Assembly: GCA_013176395.1 (NCBI GenBank)
Contig: JABMLP010000024.1
Span: forward strand, 248,001-312,000
From: Venturia oleaginea
Taxonomy: Eukaryota; Ascomycota; Dothideomycetes; Venturiales; Venturiaceae
DNA length: 64,000 nt
Reading direction: 5' to 3'
Below, piece by piece: positions 36,087 through 46,921 of this stretch; within the stretch, counting starts at the first letter, position 1, and the number at the start of each line of letters is the position of its first letter. Both the position numbers and the translations under genes were made by a program. The notes under the pieces are model-generated. The model had not been told where the DNA came from, ran no database searches, and was given only the letters and a program-made list of their open reading frames with translations.

Positions 36087-36600
36087 CTAGACGTCGTCTT
36101 CGACGATAGGATTCTTCACTTTGAAACTGGGGGATTGGAAATAAATCCCGTTGTTCGCTACGTCCATGAGTGGACATAGCCTTGTCAATATGAGCTCTCC
36201 CATAGAAACATCGGCTGCAATATCATAGCCGGACATCAGCTTCGGGTCATGATTTGGAACATTCATATACCATCCGCACGAATTAATCTCGGGGCCCAAG
36301 TTTTTCATGCGATCTTTGAATTGGAACCAGACCTTGATAGTTTCCTAGAATTTTTGTAGCTAAAAGTTTGTCAGGAGTTTGTCGATATTGATATGGAGCT
36401 GAGTGATCTGTCTCGAATCCGAATGATCAAGAGGGGGATGAAAGCTTGATCCTGCTGCCTGACGGCCTTTTCCAACGTGCACGCGGCATCGATGGCTGTA
36501 GGCCGTAGATCGCGGTATTTGTTGAAATGGTTGATGGCTTGAAAGAAATCTGGTCGAGACGAAGACTTCGGAGCTCGGCTACTCCCGTGGATCCCTGCAC
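36087..36600 (-). pseudogene. Decayed ORF of unknown family, two TAGs and a frameshift
   Basis: On the minus strand, coding-like sequence runs from about 36600 to a stop at 36087. It begins with DFFQAINHFNKYRDLRPT and ACTLEKAVRQQDQAF. At a run of five C (G on plus, 36432-36436) the coherent reading moves to another frame (LDHSDSRQITQLHINIDKLL). TAG codons stand at 36362-36360 and 36347-36345, five codons apart. The same frame then continues as ETIKVWFQFKDRMKNLGPE, SCGWYMNVPNHDPKLMSG and so on to VEDDV. Both TAGs could come from CAG. No start codon is assigned. I do not recognise the family. It converges with the SET relic, whose natural end lies 180 bp away. Confidence 0.58.
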
Positions 36601-36713
36601 GGTGAGGTCAATTCTTAAATCGATCAGCCTTATCAAACAACAAGATTGACGACAATTGATACCTCATAACAGGTACTATAACTCATCCCCTCTGTCACAC
36701 AAATCTCAAACTT

Positions 36714-37259
36714 ATGCCACCATCTTCAGCTCCGTCTCGTCTCTCAAACTTGCGAGCGCATCTCTCTCCTCCTCCTCCACCTTCAACACCAACATCTCCA
36801 AATCCATACCAATACACAAAGCGCAGGATGGCAAGCTCACGCCCACCCATAACATGTCACATTCTCGATACCCTCACCGGAACACCGGCGCCCGACGTCC
36901 CTGTGACGCTCACCCTCCTCTCACCTGCGCCTCTCATGCCCGGCCTCAAATGGACCTCAGTCACTAACTCTGACGGCCGAATCACAGCCTGGTCTTCCCA
37001 ATGGTCTGGTAGCAAGGAGCACGAGGTCGATATCGAGAGCGTTTTCGAATCAACTTTCGGTACACAGCAAATGATCTGGGTGTGTCGGTTCGAAGTGCAG
37101 GAACATTGGAAGTCAAAGGGTGTCGAGCCATTCTTTCCAGAGGTGGAGATCAGATTTGTGACGAAAGGATATCGGGATGTTGAGGATGCGGATCTAGGGC
37201 ACTGGCATGTTCCATTGTTAATGGGGCCGTACAGTTACACCACGTATCGTGGATCTTAG
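36714..37259 (+). CDS. 5-hydroxyisourate hydrolase with PTS2-like signal
   Basis: Hydrolyses 5-hydroxyisourate, the product of urate oxidase, in the purine breakdown route to allantoin. It is intronless, 181 residues. The transthyretin-related core starts with ITCHILDTLTGTPAPDVPV, has the middle strand TNSDGRI and ends in the diagnostic YRGS. An internal Met at 36828 lies at the usual start of the core, but the frame is open from the ATG at 36714. The extra 38 residues contain RLSNLRAHL (residues 9-17), a perfect match to the PTS2 pattern [RK][LVI]x5[HQ][LA]. This favours the upstream start and peroxisomal delivery, where fungal urate oxidase is found. The rest of the extension is a proline-rich spacer. 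The enzyme call is firm; the targeting is inference. Confidence 0.92.
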   Translation: MPPSSAPSRLSNLRAHLSPPPPPSTPTSPNPYQYTKRRMASSRPPITCHILDTLTGTPAPDVPVTLTLLSPAPLMPGLKWTSVTNSDGRITAWSSQWSGSKEHEVDIESVFESTFGTQQMIWVCRFEVQEHWKSKGVEPFFPEVEIRFVTKGYRDVEDADLGHWHVPLLMGPYSYTTYRGS

Positions 37260-37765
37260 TCTCTCGGATACATTCGGGCAAGGAGGATAATTCAACGATT
37301 TGTGTCGATCTGAGCAGGGTTCTTCTGGCACTTGAAAGGCTACGAATGAGCGTATAGTCTAGTATGAAATGTAATTGTCGAATACGATGTTGCACACTTT
37401 CAGTTCGGTGCTTTCGCATGGGTTTCGCAAATGTCAACATTTCCTTGCAAGGCTGGAGGGCATTCATTGTCCCGTACGAAAACAATGGCATAGAGCTAAA
37501 AATAATACACACGCTGTGAAGCTGTATCTGACTGAGAAAGTCCATAGAAGATTAAGCTTGTGATGGAACCCGAGAACTACCTATATCGTCAAATTGAGCC
37601 TAGACCAATTCGGGATCTCGAAATATTTTGAGCAGCAGTGACGATTCGACATTTGTAGACCACACCATAACCATACCATCTCCTCCTCTCCATCGTATAC
37701 CCTCTCTTCTTCTCCGATCGTCCCAATCTAGGCTCTAACATTGCGCGAGTACGACCCAGAACTTC
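37260..37765. other. Intergenic stretch, nothing recognised
   Basis: 3' flank of the hydrolase and promoter of the carrier; both genes point the same way. No coding content. Confidence 0.45.
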
Positions 37766-39097
37766 ATGCCATCGGCCGACCTGGCCAAAAACTTTTCGAC
37801 CGAACCCCAGTATTTCGATGATGGGCGGGCGGGAGCTGGACACAAATCGAGTGCGGATATCAGACGGCAGAAAGAAGCTATGGACGATATGGAGGACTTC
37901 GAGGCAATTCGTCCTCCTTACATCCATGTAGAAGATGTCCAATCCGAGATAGTCCAAAGCATTAGCTGACAGAAGTTACCACAGGCAATGCTAGCAGGAG
38001 GATTAGGAGGAACTACGGGAGACATGATCATGCACTCGCTGGATACCGTCAAAACTCGACAACAGGGTGATCCTCACATGCCACCAAAATACACGTCGAT
38101 GGGCTCGAGTTATTGGACGATTTTCAGACAAGAGGGAGTACGGAAAGGACTTTATGGAGGTGTAGCACCTGCATTCCTGGGATCATTCTCAGGGACGGTC
38201 ATATTTTTTGGCACATACGAATGGAGTAAGAGGAAGCTGATAGATGCTGGCGTGACGCCTTCGCTAGCATATCTTTGCTCAGGTAGGAACTTTCGACCCA
38301 TGAGAGGTGTACGCAACTGACCTTCTTCAACAGGTTTTTTAGCAGATTTTGCTGCATCTCCACTCTACGTGCCCTCGGAAGTACTGAAAACTCGATTGCA
38401 ACTGCAAGGACGATACAACAACCCATACTTCAAGAGTGGCTACAACTACCGTGGCACCATCAACGCCATCCGTTCGATATACCGCTCCGAGGGGTTTGCT
38501 GCCCTATTCTACGGATACAAGGCGACTCTTGTTCGAGACCTTCCGTTCTCCGCCCTACAATTCGCATTTTATGAGCAAGAGCAGAAATTGGCAAAAGCAT
38601 GGGTGGGCCACCGAGATATTGGTCTGGGACTTGAGATTGCCACGGCAGCGACTGCTGGTGGAATGGCAGGTGTCCTTACATGCCCTCTAGACGTTGTGAA
38701 AACAAGGATTCAAACTCAGCAAAACCCAGAAGCTGCACCTGCGTCCAAACCAGCCTCAACTACGCCACCCTCCATATCATCGAACCACTCATCTAAACAC
38801 TCCACAGTCTCGACTTCAAATCCGAGCCAATCACAAATACTGGCCAAAAGGCCTATTTCCACCTCTTCACCCTCAACCTCTCTCAGACACCACGCAGCAG
38901 TCACGCTAGATACCTCATCTGTCATGACAGGATTACGAGTAATATATCGCACCGAAGGGGTCACAGGCTGGTTCCGGGGCGTAGGACCACGCGCTGTTTG
39001 GACAAGTGTGCAAAGTGGCACAATGCTGGTTATGTACCAAACTCTGTTAAAGTATTTTGAACAGCACCCGTTGGTAAACAGCAACGACCCTATATGA
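37766..39097 (+). CDS. MME1: Mitochondrial carrier, MME1/YMR166C type
   Basis: An inner-membrane mitochondrial carrier protein. Its closest known pattern is yeast Mme1 (YMR166C), which exports magnesium from the matrix. Three exons (37766-37927, 37985-38282, 38334-39097) give 407 residues. The first intron ends so that RPPYIH joins AMLAGGLGG, the usual start of the first repeat. The three carrier signatures are HSLDTVKTRQQGD, YVPSEVLKTRLQLQGR and CPLDVVKTRIQTQ, each followed by a glycine-containing helix turn. The GYNYRGTINAI loop after repeat two also fits the Mme1 branch. A Ser/Thr-rich insertion of about 60 residues lies inside repeat three, between the odd helix and the matrix helix, and is longer than I would expect. 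The substrate is taken from the family and not proven here. Confidence 0.87.
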
Positions 39098-39928
39098 GCT
39101 GGATGGAAAATGTAGAATTATGTACAGAAGCATTGCGGTGGCGTTTACAGGTGTATAGGTGGAATCAGCGGCATACGCTGCCTTGTTAGGATATATTGTA
39201 GACGACGATCTCTCCCGCTGCTTGGAAGCGTGGGATGGAAGATGTCGAAACTACGCATCTTCACTTTCAGACATGAGTTTCTTGACGAAGCTATGCGAGC
39301 CTCGAGAGCCTAGGCACATCTCGTCGGGCATTCAATTCAGTGTCCCTGCAACTAGACAGGCCATACGGCAGAATCTAAACCTACCCTCCTGCTCGTTGCT
39401 CGGGTTTGAGTGGATCTCCGTCTGCGGTTTAGGTTCTCTACCGTATCCCCCGGCTACACCGTATCTGGGACTAAATATACGCAGTCACTTAATAAGCTCC
39501 CGATTTCGAGACCGATTGCGATAATATTCTGGCGACCTTCGGAAAGTTAACCTGCCAGAGTTTTGTCGATATCGAAGCCCAGTTCAGAGTATTGACAGAG
39601 ATCTAGGATATCATTGAATGACAATGACAATGAATTGACGACATCTTTCTTGACGAATTCCGAGCTCTTGAAGCGTATAATTGCTAGATTAGGGTTGTCT
39701 GATCATCAGACAATGGAGTTCTTCTTTTGCTTCGGAGTACGCTTTCTCCGGTCTAGATGGGTGAGATTTATCAGTAGACACCGTATTTTTTGGACCGCGA
39801 TGATTCATTATGATTTTTGCTGAAGCTTGGATTTGTATGCTTAAGACTTGTCTGACTATATGCTTGGTAATATGTCTTGATAATCGGAATCTTTGAATGC
39901 CGAATGTGGACGTCCGTTATGAGTATGA
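39098..39928. other. Intergenic stretch, nothing recognised
   Basis: Only short frames. One of 69 codons (39614-39823) has a stretch resembling protein (SFLTNSELLKRIIARLGLS) but no ATG context or continuation; it may belong to the relic that follows. Confidence 0.35.
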
Positions 39929-40192
39929 GTTCGTGTCGCTGATTTCAATCGGAGTGATAGATCGGAGTTGAGGATGACGGATGCCTGGTTTTGTGTTTTC
40001 GATGGTTTGATGTTCTCCGACGATTATGAAAAGAGATATTCGGAAGGAATACACAGCCTTGAGGAGAATCAAAGAATACTTTGAAACTCCGTTCGAGAGA
40101 TGATAGAGGATGAAGGACCCAGCCCTGCAAGCGTCCTCGGTATTCTAAAGGTCCTTCCGCTGGACACCGCATGCATGACTAGCCTGAAATGA
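39929..40192 (+). pseudogene. Possible small relic with internal TGA
   Basis: A plus-strand frame with an ATG at 39974 reads MTDAWFCVFDGLMFSDDYEK, then SEGIHSLEENQRIL. It meets TGA at 40082-40084, then continues in the same frame as NSVREMIEDEGPSPASVLGI to TGA at 40190-40192. The composition on both sides is protein-like, and a CGA to TGA change would explain the stop. It is short and unrecognised, so it may be chance. Confidence 0.3.
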
Positions 40193-40699
40193 TGACTGTT
40201 TGACTGCGCTGACATCCTTTTCGAATTGCAGTCTTTCGTATTCCGTATTCCGAGGTGAGTCAAAGGAGTTACCTCTGCACACCGGTGTTATTCATTGGGT
40301 AAGATCATCCACATGCACAATCGACTGGCGTGCGAACCTCTCGGAAATCCTGCTGATTCTGAACGCCGTCATGAACTCCGGGGGTGTGCAAGGATGGATT
40401 ATGAGGTCTTATTCGGTAGGTAGATGAGGGCTGTGACTGTGGGTGAGCTCATTGTGGTTCATGGTGAGAGGATACGTTTGTGTATAAGATGATAGTGGTT
40501 CTCTCGTGGCCTTTGGGATTCCAGTCAATCCATCATCATCTCGCTTTCCATACTCAAAACAATTCAATTCCGTTCCAAAAATATACAGCTGGGGAAATCA
40601 CGCTCTTCTTTGAGTCACTCAAGATCCTAACCAAAAAGTAAGCCAGGTCTCAAAGACCGTACAGTGCCCTTGCTAACCTTCATCAAAAGAACCATCACA
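40193..40699. other. Intergenic, promoter of small basic protein
   Basis: No gene recognised. GTAAGC near 40639 and a GCTAAC at about 40674 suggest a leader intron ending just before the ATG at 40700. Confidence 0.35.
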
Positions 40700-40930
40700 A
40701 TGTCATCCTGCACAGAAAAGACCATGTTATCGGATGCTGCCTCTTTCCAATCATCATCGACAACTATGAGCACGCTCAAAAGCCTCCTACACAAAAATCA
40801 AGCTCTTTCAGATGAGAAAACAGCCAAAGAAGAAGCAAAGAAGCAAGAGAAGGCTGATAGGAAGGAAAAGAACAAGAAGGATAGGAGACTCAATACTGAG
40901 GCTACTTTCCATTATCTTGCGAGTCGCTAG
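40700..40930 (+). CDS. Small lysine-rich protein, unknown
   Basis: A 76-residue open frame from an ATG in good context (ACCATCACAATG). The first half is Ser/Thr-rich (MLSDAASFQSSSTTMSTLKS); the second is an uninterrupted charged helix, with DEKTAKEEAKKQEKADRKEK as its core, and it ends in RLNTEATFHYLASR. No signal peptide or membrane segment. A possible leader intron precedes it (donor near 40639, branch site GCTAAC). The bias toward a single long helix argues for a real gene, but the length and lack of a known family keep this uncertain. Confidence 0.5.
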   Translation: MSSCTEKTMLSDAASFQSSSTTMSTLKSLLHKNQALSDEKTAKEEAKKQEKADRKEKNKKDRRLNTEATFHYLASR

Positions 40931-41807
40931 ATGACGACGAGGCTTTCAGCGATGTTGCCATTTGACATTTCGGACGCACCAGTTTTTGATCCGGCCAGCG
41001 GAATACTTTGATTCTGGTGGTGATGGATCTCATCAATACCTTTCCTGCAATCGAATATTCAACGATTTTACACTGTGGCCACTGGTTCCGGTCTCTTTCG
41101 AAATTGAAGACACCTTATCACGATACCACGATACTTTTTCCTATTGTGATCTCTTTATTCCGCTGCAATGATGAGGACTATCGGGATCAAGAACCCAAAG
41201 ATGATGGGAAGGCCGAAAGGGTAGACAGAGATTGGAGAAGGAAAGGGAGAAGCTCGTTCCTTCCTGGCGTTTTGCTTTGGTCTTGGATCTGGCCTCGCGA
41301 CTTCTAGATTTTTACCACCAATTTCTTCCTCATCATCTTCGTTTCCCAACATCTTCCTTAAACGATGATGCTCATGATCACAGTCTTTCACAAGTTTCCG
41401 TCCACAGTCTCATGCTACCATGTGTAGCCAATGATCCGTCCAGTGCCGTCCGTCTCCATCCCGGCCTTGTTGGATATAGAACGACAATAGCCACCACCAT
41501 CCGAGTTGCCTACGCTATATCTAGGCATCCGTCCACTGTCCTATCTGCTCTTCTGTTCATCAACTTCTTCTCTTCAATTTCTTCACCACCAGCTTGCCAA
41601 GCACTTCTCACCACCAAATCTGAACCTTTGGATACCCTCATCTAATCCTACAGCTCTCTACGACCATCGGAAATACAACCAGATCACTTCAAACCATTGG
41701 TCATTCAGCCAACGATACCTCAATATCCCTCAGAGTGAGATGATTTGTCTCCCAAGCTCTTCGATCTTGCCCAGCTAACCAGGCACCAGTCTTTGACAGC
41801 GAACGGA
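40931..41807. other. Intergenic and 5' leader
   Basis: No recognised gene. From about 41340 the sequence is pyrimidine-rich and looks like the promoter and leader of the Myb-like gene. Confidence 0.4.
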
Positions 41808-43238
41808 ATGGCACCACCATCGGCTCGAACTCGATCTGTGGGTCCTGGCGGACCTCGTCCAACTTCCTTGCTTGGTCATCCAAGCAGCATCCCAGACAAT
41901 CAAGGCCCATCTGCGGCTTCCAGACAGAATGTTCTCGCTGGTGCTACTCGTATTGCCAACTCGGCTCGTATTGCGAAGGCTGGTCAGAAGTAAGTGTTTC
42001 CAAGCTTTTTCACATGTCTCTCCCCATCTTTCCGATTTTTCCATTTTCGGCCAATAACATCGCGTGTCTACGCGTGTGATTCGGAAACAAATCAATCGCG
42101 TCTAAGAAGGTGTAGTTCTGGGTTGCAGCGTATCCGGATCTTCTCACCATCATTGCAACACTGCATTCTTCGCCTTTCCTCCTCAAGCTTCTCCAATTTC
42201 CTGACATAATTGTCCTTTGTACGCTCAACACAAACCCGCTGCGCCACCTTTTCCTTCTCCGATACCAACCATCACCACCCGGTTACCATCTCTTTTTCCC
42301 ATCACCAATTTTCGACTTTCTATATCACCAAGACCACCTCTTTCTTCCGGTCTAACAACTCCCCCTCTCTTCTTAGGCCCAACTCAAAGATTGCCGCCAT
42401 CAAACACGAAGCAATTATGGACCAAGTAAACAAACTCACCGACAACTCTGCTCGCGGCCGAGGCCGCCCAGCCAACACCAGTCGCCAACAGCAAGCTCAA
42501 GGCAACCGCACTCAGCCCGGTTCAGTCTCCGCCGCTCACCAGAACCGTGGTAAAATGCAGCACGACGGTAACAGCATGAGTCTTGACTTTGAAGACGAGG
42601 TGATCGCCGAAAATGTTTACGACGCGTCGCAGAGCGCCAATGCCATGCGGCCACCACCAAACTCACGCGCCGGACCCTCCCAAGCTCGTCCCACAGGTCC
42701 AATGATTGGCGCAACTCCTACCCGTCCAAATCACAAGATCAACGAGGCACAAGCTCTCAAAGCTATGCTACCCGCCGCTTCAAGTACCATCCCCTACCTG
42801 TCCAAGACCAGCCGTCCCCGTCGCAATCCAGTCGAGCAAGATCCCGAAAACCACGAGATCAAACGTCTCCGCATGGAAGAACGCCTCTCTTGGAGCGCCA
42901 TTGCACAGATTCTCAATGATGAGCGCATCAAGCACGGCGGTGAGCCTACACACACTGACGCGTCTGTCTACAGTCGTTTCGTGAGGAATGGGCCGCGCAT
43001 TGCGCAGATGCAGGGCGAGACCTTGAATCCGAAGGAGTGGATGCATCTGAAGGACGAGAAAACGGCCAAGGATGGAAGCAGTAGGATCAAGTGGGATGAG
43101 CAGGACAAGATCTTCCTTGTGGAGTCGTTCGGAGAGGTACAGCAGGGTTTCTGGGAGATGGTTGCGCAAGGATTGGAGGAGAAGTGTGGCAAGAAGTTTG
43201 ACGCGAAGGATTGTGCTGAGATGTATGTGAGGATTTGA
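41808..43238 (+). CDS. Myb/SANT-like nuclear protein
   Basis: Two exons (41808-41989 and 42377-43238) encode 347 residues. The 387 bp intron is long for this window but has GTAAGT, a TCTAACAAC branch site and TTCTTAG, and joins AKAGQK to PNSKIAAIK in frame. Residues 1-200 are basic low complexity (RGRGRPANTSRQQQAQ), ending in PRRNPVEQDPENHEIKRLR. A helix-turn-helix segment follows (ERLSWSAIAQILNDER). A C-terminal Myb/SANT-like segment (about 295-347) reads IKWDEQDKIFLVESF, then FWEMVAQGLEEKCG and FDAKDCAEMYV. This points to a DNA- or chromatin-binding protein. An in-frame start within exon 1 further upstream is not excluded. Confidence 0.75.
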
Positions 43239-44664
43239 ATGATGGTAATGAAGTGGGTCAAGACGTGATGGGGGATGAGTCGAGAGTGAGATTACAGCTG
43301 GGAAAGAGATGATGACACTAAACGTGCGGGCGTGTTTGGTTCTCTGGCAATTTTGTCGGCTGGCTTTGGGGCGGTTTTGATGATTCTTTGGGTCTTTATG
43401 TTTGGCGAGTATGATCTTACAAGAAGAGCATCATTTGATGATTGGAGATAACCATCATGCTTGCAATGGAATATCTGGAATCAGTAGCATATACCCATGG
43501 ACTCGACCACATCCAGGCGAGCAAAAGAAACTGATTTGAGAAATTGAGAATTACCATTACCGAAACTTTGCTTACCATTATTCACTTCAAGCCTCCTCAC
43601 TCACTCTTTATGCCGCACGTTAACACCAATGGCGTTCAGTTCCTGGCAATGGTGAAAAGAAATCCTGCCAGAAATCTTGGCAGCTCTGAACGAAAAGGAA
43701 GACCTTCTTCTAAGGAGGTTTGATGTCACACATTCCTTGCCGGTAACATTGTGTAGTATCAAATCCTGCCTCATCCCTCAGATCTGCCTTCTCAACCGGC
43801 GCTACCACATCTTCACTCTCATCAGGGATAGTTGGCCTTACCACACCATCTTGGGTGTAAAGGAATCGATCATCACTTACATCCCAAACCTATCTACCCA
43901 AATTTTATGACTCTTCCTGAAGTCAGAAATAACATCTATTCGCACAAAAGTATTGCAGGATTTTTGTGCCTGGCCAACAAAGTAATATTCCTTCCCAACA
44001 TAAAAGCTACTTCTCGCCCGTGGCCCGCCAATGACACGCTCGCTTCAAGCTCGGATATAACAGACAAAATTATTAATAGGATCTTCGGACTAAGATCGAC
44101 TATATCGGGAGACCGTGCCAATCCTTATATACACAATATGTACTGGTACACGACGTGTGTCCGCAAGTGGAGGCCGCCATAATGTCATTCGTGAACGTGT
44201 CAACGACTCCAGACTCATTCTTTACAAATATAAGAAAACTTGCTGTCTCCATCTTGCTTAGGCACCGAGCAATTTTTCTTCGTAGCATATCTTTTCGCAG
44301 CATGATTCGTTAGCGTTCGGAAGTTCAAGATGACTCTGAGTCCGAACTGACCTTTGAGCCGTACTACGATTTTCCAAGCAACAACACCGTTCTCAGCAAC
44401 CACGAACAAAGCTGGAATTAGCGTAAATTGCAGGATGAGAGTGGAACCATTTGAAATTACCTTAACATTTTAAATGCTGTACAATGACAAAGGTGAAGAA
44501 GAACCTACGAGCCCCCGCTACCGAAAGCCGTTGTTCAACTATACAAACCTTTGCATCCAATCTGTCTAGCAACTACTTGCACAACGAAAAGAAATCGAGA
44601 AATGAAGACATAGGGATATGATAACGAAGTCTCTCCAACTCGCTTGCCAGATTCAACAATCAAA
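43239..44664. other. Intergenic stretch, nothing recognised
   Basis: Lies between the convergent 3' ends of the Myb-like gene and PDH E2. Short frames only, no repeats noticed. Confidence 0.45.
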
Positions 44665-46362
44665 TTATAAGAGTAACTCCAAAGGATTCTCGATCACCTT
44701 CTTCAACTCCTTCATGAACTCACCACCGACAGCACCGTCAACGACCTTGTGGTCGAAGCTTCCAGTAATGATAATTTGCTCGTCCCATTCAACCGAGGGG
44801 GAACCGTCTTCCAACTCAGCTGGAATGGCGACCTTCTTGGTAGTACCGACAGCCATGATGGCGGCTTGAGGTGGGTTAATGACGGCGGTGAATCGGTCGA
44901 TGGCATCGTTCATTCCCATGTTGGAGATGGTGATGGTTCCTCCCTGGTACTCCTCTGGCTTGAGCTTGCCATCGCGAGCACGCTTACCGAGATCCTTGAT
45001 CTGGGATGAGATGCTTTGAAGTCCGAGACCGGTGACGTTCTTGACGATGGGAGTCATGAGGCCGACAGGCGTGGCGACAGCGACAGACACGTCAACAACA
45101 TTGTGCTTGCGGATGGTGACCTTGCCAGCCTCCTCGCGCCATGATGAGTTGACAGCTGGGACCTTAAGAGCGGCGGAGGCAATGGCCTTGACGAGGAAAT
45201 CGTTGACACTGAGCTTGTATTTGCCTTCCGATGCGCTGTTAAGGGCTTGTCTGAGCTTGAGAAGCTTGGAGACGGAGATGGTGGAGGCGACGAAGTAGTG
45301 TGGGTTCTGGTTCATAGACTCTTGCAGACGCTTCGCAATGGTCTTTCGCATGCTGGTAGCTTCAGTGTCTTCGTAGGATGCTGGGCCAGATGTTGCGGGA
45401 CCAGCTGCTGGAGCAGCGCCCTGTAATTTCTCAACATCTTGCTTCGTGATTTGTCCACCTGGACCTGAGCCCTTGATTTGACCGATTGGCACACCCTTCT
45501 CGAGTGCAAGTTTCTGTGCGGCGGGGGAGATCTTTGGAGAACGGTCGAGGACAGTCTCGAGACGGGCACCAGTCGAGTCTGATTCTTGGGACTTGATGGA
45601 AGAACCCTCGTCCTTCTTGGGTGCAGGTACGGTACCGGAATCGTTGCTTGGTGGCTCGGATGCATCTAAGGCTTCCTGTTTCGAGTCCTCCTTTGGAACA
45701 GCTTTGTCTCCACCAGCGTCCTCGGCAGTGAAAGACTCGAAAGCGGAAACATCACCGCCCTCCTCGACCAGGACGGCAATTGGCTGTGATTATATCAGCG
45801 TGCCTGTAGACAGTATCAACTATGCCAAAGTGACTTACGCTGCCAACAGCCACATCCTTCTCGCCTGACTCCTTCAGAAGCTTAGCCAAAACGCCGTCTT
45901 CTTGGAACTCGAAATCCATCTGGGCCTTGTCCGTCTCAATCTCTACGAGAACGTCACCAGGAGACAGAGTGTCACCAGGCTTCTTCTGCCATGTTCCAAT
46001 GTTTCCGCTGGTCATGGTTGGCGAGAGAGCCGGCATGGTGATAACACTGTGAGGAGGAAATGCTGTGACGGGATCTGGTTAGCATTGCCATCTTCTGCCA
46101 TACAGCATTGGAACAGTTTTCCGATTGTGTTTTCCGAGCGGTGGGATTTTTGTACGAACATTTAGAGGCATAATATCTTGCAAGCGCGGAAAGAGCTGGT
46201 CTCGAGCTAAGAATAGAATCAGTATTGCTGTCTCAACCAGAAGTCGAATTTGGATGCTCCATACGCAATCGCATTGTGTGATAATGAAAGGCCGCTGGCC
46301 GACCTGGAAGCAGTCCTCAGACTTATCCGTCCCGATATCCGGGCAAGTTGTGTCGCAGACAT
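44665..46362 (-). CDS. Dihydrolipoamide acetyltransferase, PDH E2
   Basis: The E2 core of the mitochondrial pyruvate dehydrogenase complex; it moves the acetyl group from lipoate to CoA. Four minus-strand exons (46362-46265, 46206-46160, 46062-45839, 45783-44665) give 495 residues; the second exon is only 47 bp. The N-terminus [20 protein letters not shown] is a typical mitochondrial presequence. The lipoyl domain starts at MPALSPTM and has the lipoylated lysine in EIETDKAQM. After an Ala/Pro/Ser linker comes the E1/E3-binding domain ([15 protein letters not shown], then [13 protein letters not shown]). The catalytic domain ends with [11 protein letters not shown]; His468 is the active-site base. 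It is the yeast LAT1 counterpart. It shares a 559 bp divergent promoter with the Sec7 gene. Confidence 0.95.
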
Positions 46363-46921
46363 TGTGATCTGACAAGCTGTGAAATTTGTGGGCGGGAGAG
46401 TGAGAAAGGGAGGGTTTTGGCGACAGATTGGGCCCTCTTGTCAGGAATGGAGGCCAATTGGCAGGAGTGGAGGATGAAAGAGTGACTTTCGGATGGGACA
46501 ATGGGAGGGAGACCCGGACTTTTGTTCTAGCAGGTCTTGGATATTTTGAGCTTCCCAACTCTACGAGGTCCCAACGCTTGACCTTACGGGGCCCGGAGAA
46601 GCACAGACTACCTTGAGGCGTAAAGCTAGTTCAGCCACTGCTCTTGCAACTTTTATTGGACTCGCCAGGGTGAGGCAACGATTAGGGGACTTCGATTCCA
46701 CAGAGCAGACGTGTTATGACAGTGCATCACTGAATTGGATATACCGCGACCTCGACCAAACAAACCTCCCCCTCCCCTATTCATTGCTGCCTGGCAATTG
46801 GGAAGAAATACAGCCACCAATCCTGTCCTACTGCACATATACTGCCATGCCACCGCGACGGACAATTTAATGATCCACCACAACATCGACCATTGCTGGA
46901 ATTGTAATCGAAAGAGATATC
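46363..46921. promoter_or_regulatory. Bidirectional promoter of PDH E2 and Sec7 GEF
   Basis: 559 bp separate the two divergent ATGs. No coding content, and no clear TATA. The two products act in unrelated compartments, so any shared control would be general growth-linked. Confidence 0.5.

Noticed and set aside
46079..46558. 159-codon minus ORF upstream of PDH E2
   Set aside because: It runs through the true first exons and introns of E2 in another frame; the spliced model gives a perfect presequence and lipoyl domain.
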